Part shown: positions 55,975 through 64,000 of the stretch, piece after piece
How the letters are laid out: each line of letters starts with the position of its first letter
How positions within the stretch are numbered: position 1 is the first letter of the stretch
Source: Moritella dasanensis ArB 0140
GTDB lineage: Bacteria; Pseudomonadota; Gammaproteobacteria; Enterobacterales; Moritellaceae
Direction: 5' to 3'
DNA length: 64,000 bases
Assembly: GCF_000276805.1 (NCBI RefSeq)
Contig: NZ_AKXQ01000001.1
Coordinates: forward strand, 310,001-374,000
Position numbers and translations under genes: made by a program
The notes under the pieces: generated by a model
Databases searched by the model: none
Told to the model about the DNA's origin: nothing
The model's input: the letters and a program-made list of their open reading frames with translations, nothing else

Positions 55975-56735
55975 TACGCTTGTAACCAGCCTGCAATTTT
56001 ACGGGTCATGAAGCGGGGTGATACTTTGCCTAGCAATACACCGACTTGGTTCTTAATACCGGTGACGACAATGGCACTGTGGCGGTTGGCTAACGCGAGT
56101 TTGGCTACTTCTGCCGATGTCATCGCGCCTGCTTTAAACAGGTTTGAGTCGGTAATGTTAGCTTGTTCAGCAAACTCAGACAAGGTTGGGCCAGGGCAGA
56201 GTGCACTGACTGCAATACCTTGGTGACGTAGTTCTTCGTGTATCGCTTCTGAGAACGACAGTACAAATGCTTTGGTCGCGTAGTATATCGCCATGTTCGG
56301 ACCGGCTTGAAACGCAGCGGTTGATGCCACATTGATGATGAAAGGTTTTTCCTGTTCACGCATGTTAGGTACTAAACGGTGAGTAAGCTCGACTAAGGTG
56401 CTGACGTTTAATTGGATCATTTGCATTTGGCGTTGCAGTGGTAAGTCGGCAAAGTTACCGCGGTCACCAAATCCGGCATTGTTAATCAAGCCGTTGATCG
56501 CTAGATTGTTAATGCTTATTTCTGTCGCTAATATTTCACTGCCTGCTGGTTCAGCAAGATCAATGGCAAAGCATTTAACATCAACACCATGTTCGAGTTT
56601 TAATGTGTCAGCTAGATCTTCTAACTTTTCTTTACGGCGCGCTACTAATACTAAGTTCTGACCTGTCGCCGCTAATTGCTTCGCGAATTCACTACCGATA
56701 CCCGCACTTGCGCCAGTGATGACTGTATAGCTCAT
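55974..56735 (-). CDS. Short-chain dehydrogenase/reductase
   Basis: A 253-residue classical SDR. The cofactor site is TGASAGIGSEFA (residues 7-18), followed by 'NNAGFGDRG' and the catalytic 'YYATKAFVLSFSEAIHEE' (Tyr-x3-Lys). Close in type to YqjQ/DltE-like oxidoreductases. First gene of a two-gene operon with the TetR regulator. Substrate unknown. Confidence 0.92.
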   Translation of the reverse strand: MSYTVITGASAGIGSEFAKQLAATGQNLVLVARRKEKLEDLADTLKLEHGVDVKCFAIDLAEPAGSEILATEISINNLAINGLINNAGFGDRGNFADLPLQRQMQMIQLNVSTLVELTHRLVPNMREQEKPFIINVASTAAFQAGPNMAIYYATKAFVLSFSEAIHEELRHQGIAVSALCPGPTLSEFAEQANITDSNLFKAGAMTSAEVAKLALANRHSAIVVTGIKNQVGVLLGKVSPRFMTRKIAGWLQA

Positions 56736-57216
56736 TGTAATTCCTTTTATCGTTATGAAGATTTCAGTTAAGTAAACCTGAGTTACTTAGGTTATAGGGA
56801 GTTGGGGTGGATGTAAATGACCTTGGGTTATTTAAGTTGCGTGGAGCATGTGAATGAGTAGACACTCACATTTTCACTATCAAAAAATATTTACTGCATC
56901 AATGGTGCTGGGCGTTCCTGCACGGCGGCTACCGATAACATGTGTATATAATTCAGTTGTTTTTATATCACCATCAATATTCAACAACTTGTTTTTAAAG
57001 GTTAAAAATTAATTTTATTGTGATTATATAGGTCTCTATAAATGCAATTCTGGATTTTATCCATATTAAAATTGCCTTAGTGCCATTATTTACCATTATC
57101 TATTTGTAATTTATGATAAATTTGTTAATGTTGATTGATATTAAATTTAAATGGAATTCATGTTATACAGAATTCCGTATAGTTAACTGTTAAGTTGATA
57201 ATCGAATATAGGAAGC
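56736..57216. other. 481-bp AT-rich intergenic region
   Basis: No gene supported. It contains an inverted repeat GGAATTC (57153-57159) / GAATTCC (57170-57176) with a 10-nt spacer, 44 bp before the cold-shock/Excalibur gene. It could be an operator or a structured leader. Confidence 0.5.
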
Positions 57217-57219
57217 ATG

Positions 57220-57693
57220 ATGCAAGGAAGTATAGTTCGTTGGAATGATGATCGAGGATTTGGATTCATCTCATCGAAAGAAATAAAAGGTGATGTGTTT
57301 GCCCATATCTCTCAGTTTAATAAAGGGTATCGAAGACCAAAAGTCGGTGATGCTGTATTATTTCAAGTTGTGAATGAAGGCGGGAAGCAAAATGCTAAAT
57401 TAATATCTTTAATTGGTGTTAATCCTAAAGATAAAACATCATTAACTTCAAATATAATTAGTATTCTTTTTATAATGCTAATCGCCTTTATCGTTTATTC
57501 ATTTGTAATTAAGCCCAAGCTTTATCCTGCATATGAAAAAATGGGATTTAGTTGTGAGGGTAAAACTCACTGTAGTCATATGATATCTTGCGATGAAGCT
57601 AAATATTATCTAGCTCATTGCCCAAATGTAAAAATAGATGGCAATAATGATGGAGAGCCTTGTGAAAGACAGCTCTGCAATAGTAGTTGGTAA
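57220..57693 (+). CDS. Cold-shock domain-TM-Excalibur protein
   Basis: A 157-residue fusion. Residues 1-65 are a cold-shock domain ('DRGFGFISSKEIKGDVFAHI', RNP1 and RNP2 intact). A TM helix lies at about 82-102, and a cysteine-rich Excalibur-type calcium-binding domain at 110-157 ('CSHMISCDEAKYYLAHC', then 'DGNNDGEPCERQLC'). The nucleic-acid-binding part would be cytosolic and the Excalibur part periplasmic. AGGAAG better fits the ATG at 57220 than the one at 57217. Confidence 0.85.
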   Translation: MQGSIVRWNDDRGFGFISSKEIKGDVFAHISQFNKGYRRPKVGDAVLFQVVNEGGKQNAKLISLIGVNPKDKTSLTSNIISILFIMLIAFIVYSFVIKPKLYPAYEKMGFSCEGKTHCSHMISCDEAKYYLAHCPNVKIDGNNDGEPCERQLCNSSW

Positions 57694-57787
57694 ATCAACT
57701 TAACAAGGGTTTTCAAGGCGGAGTCGTGACAGTTTATTCGTTTAACATTTTAGCAAACTGTTTCTAGCCGCTTAAAAAGGGTACCGA

Positions 57788-58198
57788 ATGGAACTTCAAC
57801 AAAATAAATCAGCAATCAATATTCTCAAGTTCATTGTGGTATTTGCTTTCATGCTAATAGCTAAATATTTTTTGTTTCCAAACCCTCAGTCTGACGAATG
57901 GAGAATACTCTCTCCAGCGCGATTTATGGCTTCAAGTCAGACTGAAGTGGTAGACTTTATCGATGAATATAAAATAGATAGATCTGGGCTATCAAATATT
58001 TTGAAGCCCTTGAAGCTGACCGTTGATAATTTTAAGAAATCTGTGGAGGTGAGTTTTATGTTGGATCATCAATCAAAAGGTAAATATGGTGTTGTTATCG
58101 TATTTCATACAGAAATAGAACATGAGCTTTTGTCATCTGCATATAATTTTATAGAAAATGATGTACAGAGTCAGTTTAGAAACAAAGCTAACAAATAA
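57788..58198 (+). CDS. Hypothetical membrane-anchored protein, 136 aa
   Basis: One N-terminal TM helix (residues 12-31) precedes a soluble domain with alternating strands ('KYGVVIVFHTEIEHELLSS'). AAGGG precedes the ATG and it lies 94 bp after the Excalibur gene, perhaps in one unit. No family recognised. Confidence 0.65.
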   Translation: MELQQNKSAINILKFIVVFAFMLIAKYFLFPNPQSDEWRILSPARFMASSQTEVVDFIDEYKIDRSGLSNILKPLKLTVDNFKKSVEVSFMLDHQSKGKYGVVIVFHTEIEHELLSSAYNFIENDVQSQFRNKANK

Positions 58199-58202
58199 GA
58201 AT

Positions 58203-58223
58203 AGGTGTCGCGCAGCCGACACC
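58203..58223 (+). terminator. Hairpin after the hypothetical membrane protein
   Basis: AGGTGTCG and CGACACCT form a perfect 8-bp stem 4 bp after the stop. The following T run is weak. Confidence 0.5.
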
Positions 58224-58291
58224 TTATTCGGGTGTTGAACAAGTCCGAAGCCCTTCTTTATATAGCAAATAACGTGTTTGATCTTGATGGG

Positions 58292-58357
58292 CACTTCGTC
58301 TTGGGGCTAAATCCAAGACGAGCGAAGTTGAGATAAATAACAGACCTGTTATTTATC
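58292..58357. repeat. Two adjacent strong hairpins
   Basis: ACTTCGTCTTGG with CCAAGACGAGCGAAGT (58292-58328) and GATAAATAACAG with CTGTTATTTATC (58332-58357) are near-perfect inverted repeats standing side by side in otherwise empty DNA. They precede the integrase-like remnant and may mark a mobile-element end. Confidence 0.6.
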
Positions 58358-58470
58358 AATTAACTCGCTAGTTGTACCATAAATTTAATATCTCCAACCT
58401 GTCATGTTAATGCCATTATTCCTATTATGTTCGCCTTTTGGCTAGGTCGTTCGCGTAATGCCTACACACC

Positions 58471-58677
58471 TCATTTCATGCTGGCAGCGAGGACAAATAC
58501 GGATTGCTTTTGCTGTGCTCGTTGCAACGAGAACAGCCATAATCCCGGACTCTCTGTAATGCGTTGAATAGAACAAGTATCGCCATCAACAGTCGCTTCC
58601 CGTTTACCTTGTAGTCTTAAATTGATAAAGTGTTGTTCATAAAGACAATTAAATCGTTGCTGTTGTGAATGATTCAT
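58471..58677 (-). pseudogene. Integrase N-terminal fragment
   Basis: A 68-codon frame opening MNHSQQQRFNCLYEQHFINL and 'RLQGKREATVD', which resembles the N-terminal SAM-like domain of tyrosine recombinases carried by some IS91-type elements ('LYQQHL-NL-LQGK-PATID'). After that the similarity stops and unrelated sequence runs to the stop, so it is a broken fragment. Another frame over 58471-58500 reads RICPRCQHEM, perhaps a transposase zinc motif. Assignment is from memory of the family. Confidence 0.5.
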
Positions 58678-58703
58678 ACTGAATGCTCCAATAAGGCACT
58701 ACT
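58602..58703. repeat. Direct repeat copy A (integrase 5' end)
   Basis: About 100 bp covering the start of the integrase-like fragment and its upstream region. Roughly three quarters of positions match copy B at 59391-59490, including TTCATACTGAAT and AAGGCAC. Confidence 0.7.
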
Positions 58704-58763
58704 TCATGTTTACATCTTGATGTGTCATTAAATCCAAGTGTAGATATCTTAAAAGGAACAAGA

Positions 58764-59288
58764 GTGAACCACATTTCCCCAAAACTACTTCTATTATCAA
58801 CATTACTACTTAGTGGCTGCTCTGTAATTACTTACGAATTACGTGATGAGTTGCCTGAATCTAAGCAAATAGCGACGTGTGATATCGCATTTACTTTATC
58901 ACTGCAAAGCGAAGCGAACACTAATACGTTTGGTGATGTCGAGCATGCAGATGAAGAACGTAACAGCTTAAAGCAGGACTATATCGCTTCAACGCTAAAC
59001 ACCTTAGATGAACTTGGCTGTGCAGCTACACTTGCGCCCAATACAGCAGAGAGTAACTTCTCAATTGTGGTATCACGCGACCTACAACTAAGCGCGCTGC
59101 CGCAAGAGTTTTTAACGGGACTGTCGCTGGGTATTATCCCAAGTTGGGGCACTAAGCATGGCCAGTACAAATATACATTTACTCGCAATAGCGGTGAGTC
59201 TTATAGCTACAACATTGACCAAGACAACTATAACCACCTTGTATTGTTTCCGGTGTTTTGGGTGTCGTACTTCACTGCTAACGAATAA
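58764..59288 (+). CDS. Hypothetical lipoprotein, 174 aa
   Basis: A predicted lipoprotein: lipobox LLLSGC, then an acidic domain with 'DYIASTLNTLDELGCAATL' and a C-terminal hydrophobic stretch 'NHLVLFPVFWVSYFTANE'. The start is taken as GTG at 58764 because AAAAGGAACAAGA lies just upstream; a longer GTG-initiated frame begins at 58722. No family recognised. The gene is bracketed by two copies of a decayed integrase 5' end. Confidence 0.7.
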   Translation: MNHISPKLLLLSTLLLSGCSVITYELRDELPESKQIATCDIAFTLSLQSEANTNTFGDVEHADEERNSLKQDYIASTLNTLDELGCAATLAPNTAESNFSIVVSRDLQLSALPQEFLTGLSLGIIPSWGTKHGQYKYTFTRNSGESYSYNIDQDNYNHLVLFPVFWVSYFTANE

Positions 59289-59844
59289 GATATTTATAAC
59301 GATGCGTTAATCAATTTCATTCGTAGCGCTCCGTAGATAGCTAGATTTCGACTTTCCATATTCAAACGCTTCGATATCTGAATCAGTAATCGTTACCTTG
59401 CACTTTTAAATTTATAAGGTGTTGTTAATAAATAAATTAAATCATTTTTTTTGTAAGTTATTCATACTGAATATTCCATTAAGGCACACTCGGTCTATTC
59501 AAGTTAGTGATTTAGGTTGTAATTGGATTATTTAACCTCACATTTCTCCTACAGCCTATTGTCTGCCAACAAAACCATCAAACTCCCCCCAAAGACTCAA
59601 CCGCTCTAGTCTAGATTAAGTCATATGACAAAATATGTGACCTTATCCAATAAAAATTAAATTTTTTATTTATACCATCATTTGTGATCTATTCTTTTAA
59701 AAGTAACGTACTGTATTTTATTGCATTGTGTTGTCTTCATATTAATGACGAGACTCAATATTGGGGCAATTCCAAAACGAATACTCTCTGTTATTACGAA
59801 GGGGAGTCGTAGGCTTATAAAGATAAACTTGGGATATAATATAC
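59289..59844. other. 556-bp region upstream of indigoidine synthase
   Basis: It contains repeat copy B (59391-59490) and a 10-bp palindrome GTCATATGAC at 59620-59629, followed by AAAATATGTGAC, a possible operator. Otherwise AT-rich and without supported genes. Confidence 0.5.
59391..59490. repeat. Direct repeat copy B (decayed integrase 5' end)
   Basis: Matches copy A at 58602-58703 over about 100 bp. The minus-strand frame begins MNNLQKK and then hits stops, so this copy is fully degenerate. Confidence 0.65.
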
Positions 59845-62800
59845 ATGACGCAGTTAAAACTGGATTGCCACAATGGCGATAATATTGTTGACTTATTTCG
59901 CAGCCAAATAGATCAACACGGATCAAATACAGCCGTTTCTTTCCAAGATAGAAACATAACCTATCAGCAACTTGGTGAAAAAAGTGTAGCGCTAGCATTA
60001 TATTTACAACAGCAGGGCGTCTGTGTAGACGGATGCGTTGGCTTATTTGTAGATCCGTCAATTGAACTCATGGTCGGTGTATGGGGGATCTTACAGTCTG
60101 GCTCTGCTTACTTACCGCTAGCCCCCGAATATCCTGATGACCGTCTAAAATACATGCTTGAAAACAGCCAGTGTAAAATTATTGTAGTGCAAGATGATTT
60201 AGTGGCGCGACTGGCTACCCTCGTTTTAGATGATGTCGTATTAATCACATTTTCACAGGTCACTCACTTTTTCATCACCAAACAAACACCTCAATATTAT
60301 ATGCTCACAGAGCATGCCGCATCGCATAACTTAGCGTATGTCATTTACACATCGGGCAGTACAGGTAAACCAAAAGGTGTGATGATAGAACACAAAAGCA
60401 TTGTTAACCAAATGGATTGGTTATCGACTCACTTTTCATTAGGTTCTAACAGTGTTGTTTTACAGAAAACACCGATGAGCTTTGATGCTGCGCAGTGGGA
60501 AATTCTGGCCCCATGTTGCGGAGCACGGGTTGTCATGAGTGAGCCTGGCATATACAAAAATCCAGAGAAACTGGTAGATACCATGATGCATCATGACGTC
60601 TCAATGTTACAAGGCGTGCCTACTTTACTGCTCGCGTTACTCAATGTTGAAAAGTTCACTCAATGTACTTCGCTAAAGCAAATATTTAGTGGCGGTGAAG
60701 CGCTGTCAAAACACCTTGCTAATGAACTTTCAGCGCAATTACCTCATAGTCGTATTATTAATTTATATGGCCCAACTGAGTGTACGATCAACAGTTCGGC
60801 TCATATTGTTGATATTAAAGCAATTCAAGATAGTACTGATACTATTTCTATTGGTAAACCCATACAAAATACACAATATTATATTCTCGATAACGATAAG
60901 CAATCTGTCGCGGTAGGCGATATCGGTGAACTTTATATTGCTGGTGTCGGCTTAGCGAGAGGTTATTTACATCGTGAAGATTTAACTGCAGAGCGTTTCA
61001 TTAGCCATGTTTTTGATGATCAAGAAATAAGTCAAACACTCTACAAAACCGGTGATTTAGCTTATTGGAATGAAAATGGTTCGGTGCAATATTCAGGTCG
61101 AGTTGACAATCAAGTTAAGCTTCGAGGCTATCGCGTTGAACTAGACGAAATCAAATCTATAATCGAATCTCACGACTGGGTGAATAACGCCGCGGTATTC
61201 TTGAAGAAAGATCAGTATACCGGTTATCAAAACCTTGTTTCGATGATTGAATTAAACCCCAGAGAAGCGGCGTTGATGGATCAAGGCAACCATGATCCCC
61301 ATCATCAATCTAAGCAAAGTCGTAGCCAAGTTAAAATGCAGTTAACGAATACTGGTTGCCGCCAAGATGCTGAAATAGTGAATAAATCGATAATTGATTT
61401 ACCGGGTAAAACAGCCACCGAAAAACAACGGAAGCTTGTTTTTTCCCGTAAAAGTTATCGTTTTTTTGAAGGTGGAAAGATCACTAAAGCAGATATCCTT
61501 AACGTACTCAGCAGTAAAGTAAATTACGATCATTATGCTCAGTTATCCGATCTTAACTATGCAGATTTTGGTAGCATTTTAAGGTATTTTGGCCAGTTCC
61601 ATTCTGAGAATAGATTGTTGCCTAAATATGGTTATGCGTCACCGGGTGCCTTGTATGCAACTCAAATGTATCTTGAATTAAGTGGTATTGGAAACCTGAC
61701 CCCAGGTTATTACTATTACCATCCAGTGCATCATCAACTAGTATTGCTTGCTGAAAAAGAGGTTGCTGAAAAAGAAACCGCTCACAATGAAAATAGTAGT
61801 TCGGTACAATTTAAAGTGCATTTTGTGGGGAAAAAGTCGGCCATTGAACCCATATATAAAAATAATATTTTAGAAGTATTAGAAATGGAAGTTGGTCACA
61901 TGGTTGGCTTTTTCGAAAATATCTTACCAAATTATGGTTTAAGTATTAAATCCAGTGATTACGTGCCCAGCACAATGGCGCTATTCGAGGTCGAGGAAAA
62001 CGATTATTATCTTGGTAGCTTTAATATCGTGTCTGGTACAAAAGACGTAATGAATGATGATGTCAGCTTGTATTTACAATCTCATCCAGGGCAAGTATCA
62101 GGACTTAAAGCCGGTAAATATTTGTATGAAAATGGTGAACTAGAATACGTCTCTAGTGAGATGATTTTAAAGAAGCATGTTATTGCCATTAATCAATCTG
62201 TTTATGAAAGAGCTTCATTTGGGATCTCCGTTTTAAGTACAACTGATGAGCATTGGTTGGGGTATATAAACTTAGGACGCAAGTTACAATCATTACAGAT
62301 GAACGATTTCAATATTGGTTTCATGTCTTCAGGCTACAGCTCAAAAACGGGCAATAACCTACCATCAGCTAAGCAGATACAGCATATTCTCAATAAAGAT
62401 GTAGGGCCGTCATACTTCTTTATCGGCGGTCTTATCAGCGATGAGCAAATACGCAGTGATGGTATGAATGAAGATGTAGTTCACATGAAAGGACCATCAG
62501 AAATTATTCAAGATGATCTGGTCAAGTTTCTGCCAACTTATATGATGCCAAATACAATTAAAGTCATAGATAAAATGCCATTAACTGTCAATGGCAAAAT
62601 AGATATTAAGGCGTTGCTTACGGTAGAGACTGATTGTATCCGCGAGGAACATATCGAACCTGCTAATGACGTTGAGCGAGTGGTATTGGATATTTGGAAG
62701 AAAGGCTTAAACAGAGATTCAATTTCAGTTAATACAGACTTTTTTGAACTCGGTGGTAATTCACTTATCGCTGTGAGTGTGATCAATAAAATAAATACAA

Positions 62801-63681
62801 CCTTGTCTTGCGACTTACCCCTACAAATAATTTTTTCCTCTCCAACAATTCAAAAGTTAGCACAAGCTGTTAATCAAAAAGAGGATGATTCAGCGTCGCG
62901 GTTAGTTCCTTTTCAAGTAAAAGGCAAGGGGAGTCCCATTTACTGTTGGCCAGGATTGGGCGGATATTGCATGAATTTGCGATTACTGTCTGAAAAACTG
63001 GGTACAGACCGCGCTTTTTTTGGTGTGCAAGCATATGGTATTAATGTCGGAGAAACCCCTTACCAAACGATAAGTGAAATGGCTGCCAAAGATGTTGCGA
63101 TGATAAAGCAAAATCAGAGCGAAGGTCCTTATACGTTATGGGGCTATTCATTTGGTGCACGCGTTGCTTTTGAGGCTTGTTATCAATTAGAGCAAGCTGG
63201 CGATGTCGTGGAAAACTTATACTTAATTGCACCTGGCTCACCGAAAGTAGCGGTGGGAGATAACCGAACAGAAGATAGCGAAGCAACATTCACTAACAAA
63301 AAGTTTTTAACCATATTGTATTCGGTATTTATGGGGACAATAAAGAGTAATTCATTGATAGAGTGTTTGTCTGTTGTGGATACCAAAGACAAATTTATTC
63401 ACTTTATCTGTGGGTTGAATAACCAATTAGAAACCGGTTTAGTAATGCGGATCATCGATATAGTCACGATGACATTTGAATTTACCTACTCGTTTCATGA
63501 GCTCAAACAGCGTCAATTAAAAGCGCCTATTAAAATCATTAAAGCGACCGGAGACGACTACTCATTTATTGAAAATAATAACGTTTTCTCTATCACAGAA
63601 CCTGTTATAGAAAAAATTGCAGCAAACCATTACACCATGCTTAAAACAACACATATTGACCAACTTGTTGCTGTTTTATAG
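59845..63681 (+). CDS. indC: Indigoidine synthase-type NRPS (A-Ox-PCP-TE)
   Basis: A 1278-residue single-module synthetase with no condensation domain. The adenylation domain has 'YTSGSTGKPKGVM' (about 168-180), 'NLYGPTECTINSS' (about 307), 'YKTGDLAYW' (about 400) and 'GRVDNQVKLRGYRVELDE' (about 418). An FMN-type oxidase domain (from about 530, 'FSRKSYRFFEGG') is inserted before the last A motif 'PLTVNGKIDIKAL' (about 913). Then come a PCP with FELGGNSL (Ser973) and a thioesterase with GYSFGA (Ser1102). This order, length and the linker 'ALMDQGNHDPHHQSK' match BpsA/IndC, which oxidises and dimerises L-glutamine into blue indigoidine. It needs a phosphopantetheinyl transferase encoded elsewhere. 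Confidence 0.93.
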   Translation: MTQLKLDCHNGDNIVDLFRSQIDQHGSNTAVSFQDRNITYQQLGEKSVALALYLQQQGVCVDGCVGLFVDPSIELMVGVWGILQSGSAYLPLAPEYPDDRLKYMLENSQCKIIVVQDDLVARLATLVLDDVVLITFSQVTHFFITKQTPQYYMLTEHAASHNLAYVIYTSGSTGKPKGVMIEHKSIVNQMDWLSTHFSLGSNSVVLQKTPMSFDAAQWEILAPCCGARVVMSEPGIYKNPEKLVDTMMHHDVSMLQGVPTLLLALLNVEKFTQCTSLKQIFSGGEALSKHLANELSAQLPHSRIINLYGPTECTINSSAHIVDIKAIQDSTDTISIGKPIQNTQYYILDNDKQSVAVGDIGELYIAGVGLARGYLHREDLTAERFISHVFDDQEISQTLYKTGDLAYWNENGSVQYSGRVDNQVKLRGYRVELDEIKSIIESHDWVNNAAVFLKKDQYTGYQNLVSMIELNPREAALMDQGNHDPHHQSKQSRSQVKMQLTNTGCRQDAEIVNKSIIDLPGKTATEKQRKLVFSRKSYRFFEGGKITKADILNVLSSKVNYDHYAQLSDLNYADFGSILRYFGQFHSENRLLPKYGYASPGALYATQMYLELSGIGNLTPGYYYYHPVHHQLVLLAEKEVAEKETAHNENSSSVQFKVHFVGKKSAIEPIYKNNILEVLEMEVGHMVGFFENILPNYGLSIKSSDYVPSTMALFEVEENDYYLGSFNIVSGTKDVMNDDVSLYLQSHPGQVSGLKAGKYLYENGELEYVSSEMILKKHVIAINQSVYERASFGISVLSTTDEHWLGYINLGRKLQSLQMNDFNIGFMSSGYSSKTGNNLPSAKQIQHILNKDVGPSYFFIGGLISDEQIRSDGMNEDVVHMKGPSEIIQDDLVKFLPTYMMPNTIKVIDKMPLTVNGKIDIKALLTVETDCIREEHIEPANDVERVVLDIWKKGLNRDSISVNTDFFELGGNSLIAVSVINKINTTLSCDLPLQIIFSSPTIQKLAQAVNQKEDDSASRLVPFQVKGKGSPIYCWPGLGGYCMNLRLLSEKLGTDRAFFGVQAYGINVGETPYQTISEMAAKDVAMIKQNQSEGPYTLWGYSFGARVAFEACYQLEQAGDVVENLYLIAPGSPKVAVGDNRTEDSEATFTNKKFLTILYSVFMGTIKSNSLIECLSVVDTKDKFIHFICGLNNQLETGLVMRIIDIVTMTFEFTYSFHELKQRQLKAPIKIIKATGDDYSFIENNNVFSITEPVIEKIAANHYTMLKTTHIDQLVAVL

Positions 63682-63745
63682 TTAATTATTAGTTTACTTT
63701 TTATTAGTATACTTTTTATTTTCATTTGTTATTTAAGGAAGAATA

Positions 63746-63967
63746 ATGCCACATATAAATATTAAACATTTCCCTTCACTCAGTGAAGAACAACATATAG
63801 CGTTAGCTAAAAGTATCACTGAAGCCATAACTAAAGTTGTTGGTTGTGATGCCGGCGTTGTCTCTATTGCTGTAGAGCCCGTAGATCCCGAAGTGTGGAA
63901 TGAACAAGTATATATTCCAGAAATTGTCGGACGAAAAGAGACATTAATTAAGATACCTGAATATTAA
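63746..63967 (+). CDS. 4-oxalocrotonate tautomerase family protein
   Basis: A 73-residue tautomerase. The second residue is proline (MPHINIKHFP), which becomes the catalytic N-terminal Pro1 after Met removal. The rest ('ITEAITKVVGCDAGVVSIAVEPVD') fits the PptA-like subgroup. It lies 64 bp after the indigoidine synthase, same strand, with AAGGAAG upstream, and is probably co-transcribed. A role in tautomerising a pathway intermediate is possible but not established. Confidence 0.87.
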   Translation: MPHINIKHFPSLSEEQHIALAKSITEAITKVVGCDAGVVSIAVEPVDPEVWNEQVYIPEIVGRKETLIKIPEY

Positions 63968-64000
63968 TCCAGTAAATAAGCGGTAGCATTCTATTAATCA

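Noticed and set aside
58292-58357. Integron attC sites
   Set aside because: The hairpins lack recognisable paired core sites of the RYYYAAC/GTTRRRY kind in the right places and are not spaced as cassette boundaries.
59678-60061. Minus-strand gene overlapping the indigoidine synthase start
   Set aside because: It runs antisense through the adenylation domain start and shows no motif.
1-64000. CRISPR array or prophage
   Set aside because: No regularly spaced repeats with unique spacers and no phage structural genes were seen.

Overview
The window looks like chromosome from a marine, cold-adapted gammaproteobacterium. It is about 40% G+C, with AT-rich intergenic DNA, several cold-shock-domain proteins, chemotaxis receptors and c-di-GMP enzymes. 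The overall protein flavour suggests Moritella or a close Alteromonadales/Vibrionales relative; that is my inference, as no rRNA or other strict marker is present.

Layout. 0-10 kb: a chromate transporter; a three-gene operon (BtuF-like binding protein without an export signal, cysteine-rich CWC/DUF5522 protein, Dph6-like ATP pyrophosphatase); a chemotaxis receptor; small envelope proteins (DUF1090, DUF3332, DUF1254/1214) and a LysR regulator. 9-16.4 kb: an old-yellow-enzyme reductase and a TetR regulator-dehydrogenase pair that diverge over three copies of a 16-bp operator, then metY, a DUF6435 miniprotein, a 5'-truncated paralogue of the gene at 3347-3628, and a LysR/rhodanese/NIPSNAP group. 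16.5-21.5 kb: a signalling block with an EAL phosphodiesterase whose GGDEF is degenerate, its coupled periplasmic partner, a second chemotaxis receptor and a cold-shock protein.

21.5-34.3 kb is the most striking region. Two di-heme cytochrome c peroxidase-family proteins, a Tat-exported Rieske protein and an arsenite-oxidase-family molybdopterin subunit form one tight operon, followed by a monoheme cytochrome c. This gene set matches dissimilatory iodate reductase (IdrA, IdrB, IdrP1, IdrP2). A sigma-54-type promoter precedes it. Divergently encoded are a HEAT-repeat protein, a PAS sensor kinase and a sigma-54-activating response regulator, which together suggest a self-contained regulated respiratory or detoxification module.

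34.3-40 kb is mostly housekeeping: a SlyB-like lipoprotein, peptide deformylase, HAD phosphatase, YdjM-like membrane protein and tRNA-Ser(UGA). 40-45.5 kb holds two secreted, mostly helical proteins, one with the layout of an alpha-helical pore-forming toxin. They diverge from a ToxR/CadC-like membrane regulator preceded by three 15-bp-spaced repeats. 45.6-57 kb carries a MATE exporter, iron alcohol dehydrogenase, FKBP, MurQ, an extracellular nuclease, a diguanylate cyclase, alkaline phosphatase and a short-chain dehydrogenase/TetR pair. 57-64 kb contains a cold-shock/Excalibur membrane protein, two decayed copies of an integrase 5' end flanking a lipoprotein gene, and an A-Ox-PCP-TE synthetase that matches indigoidine synthase, followed by a small tautomerase.
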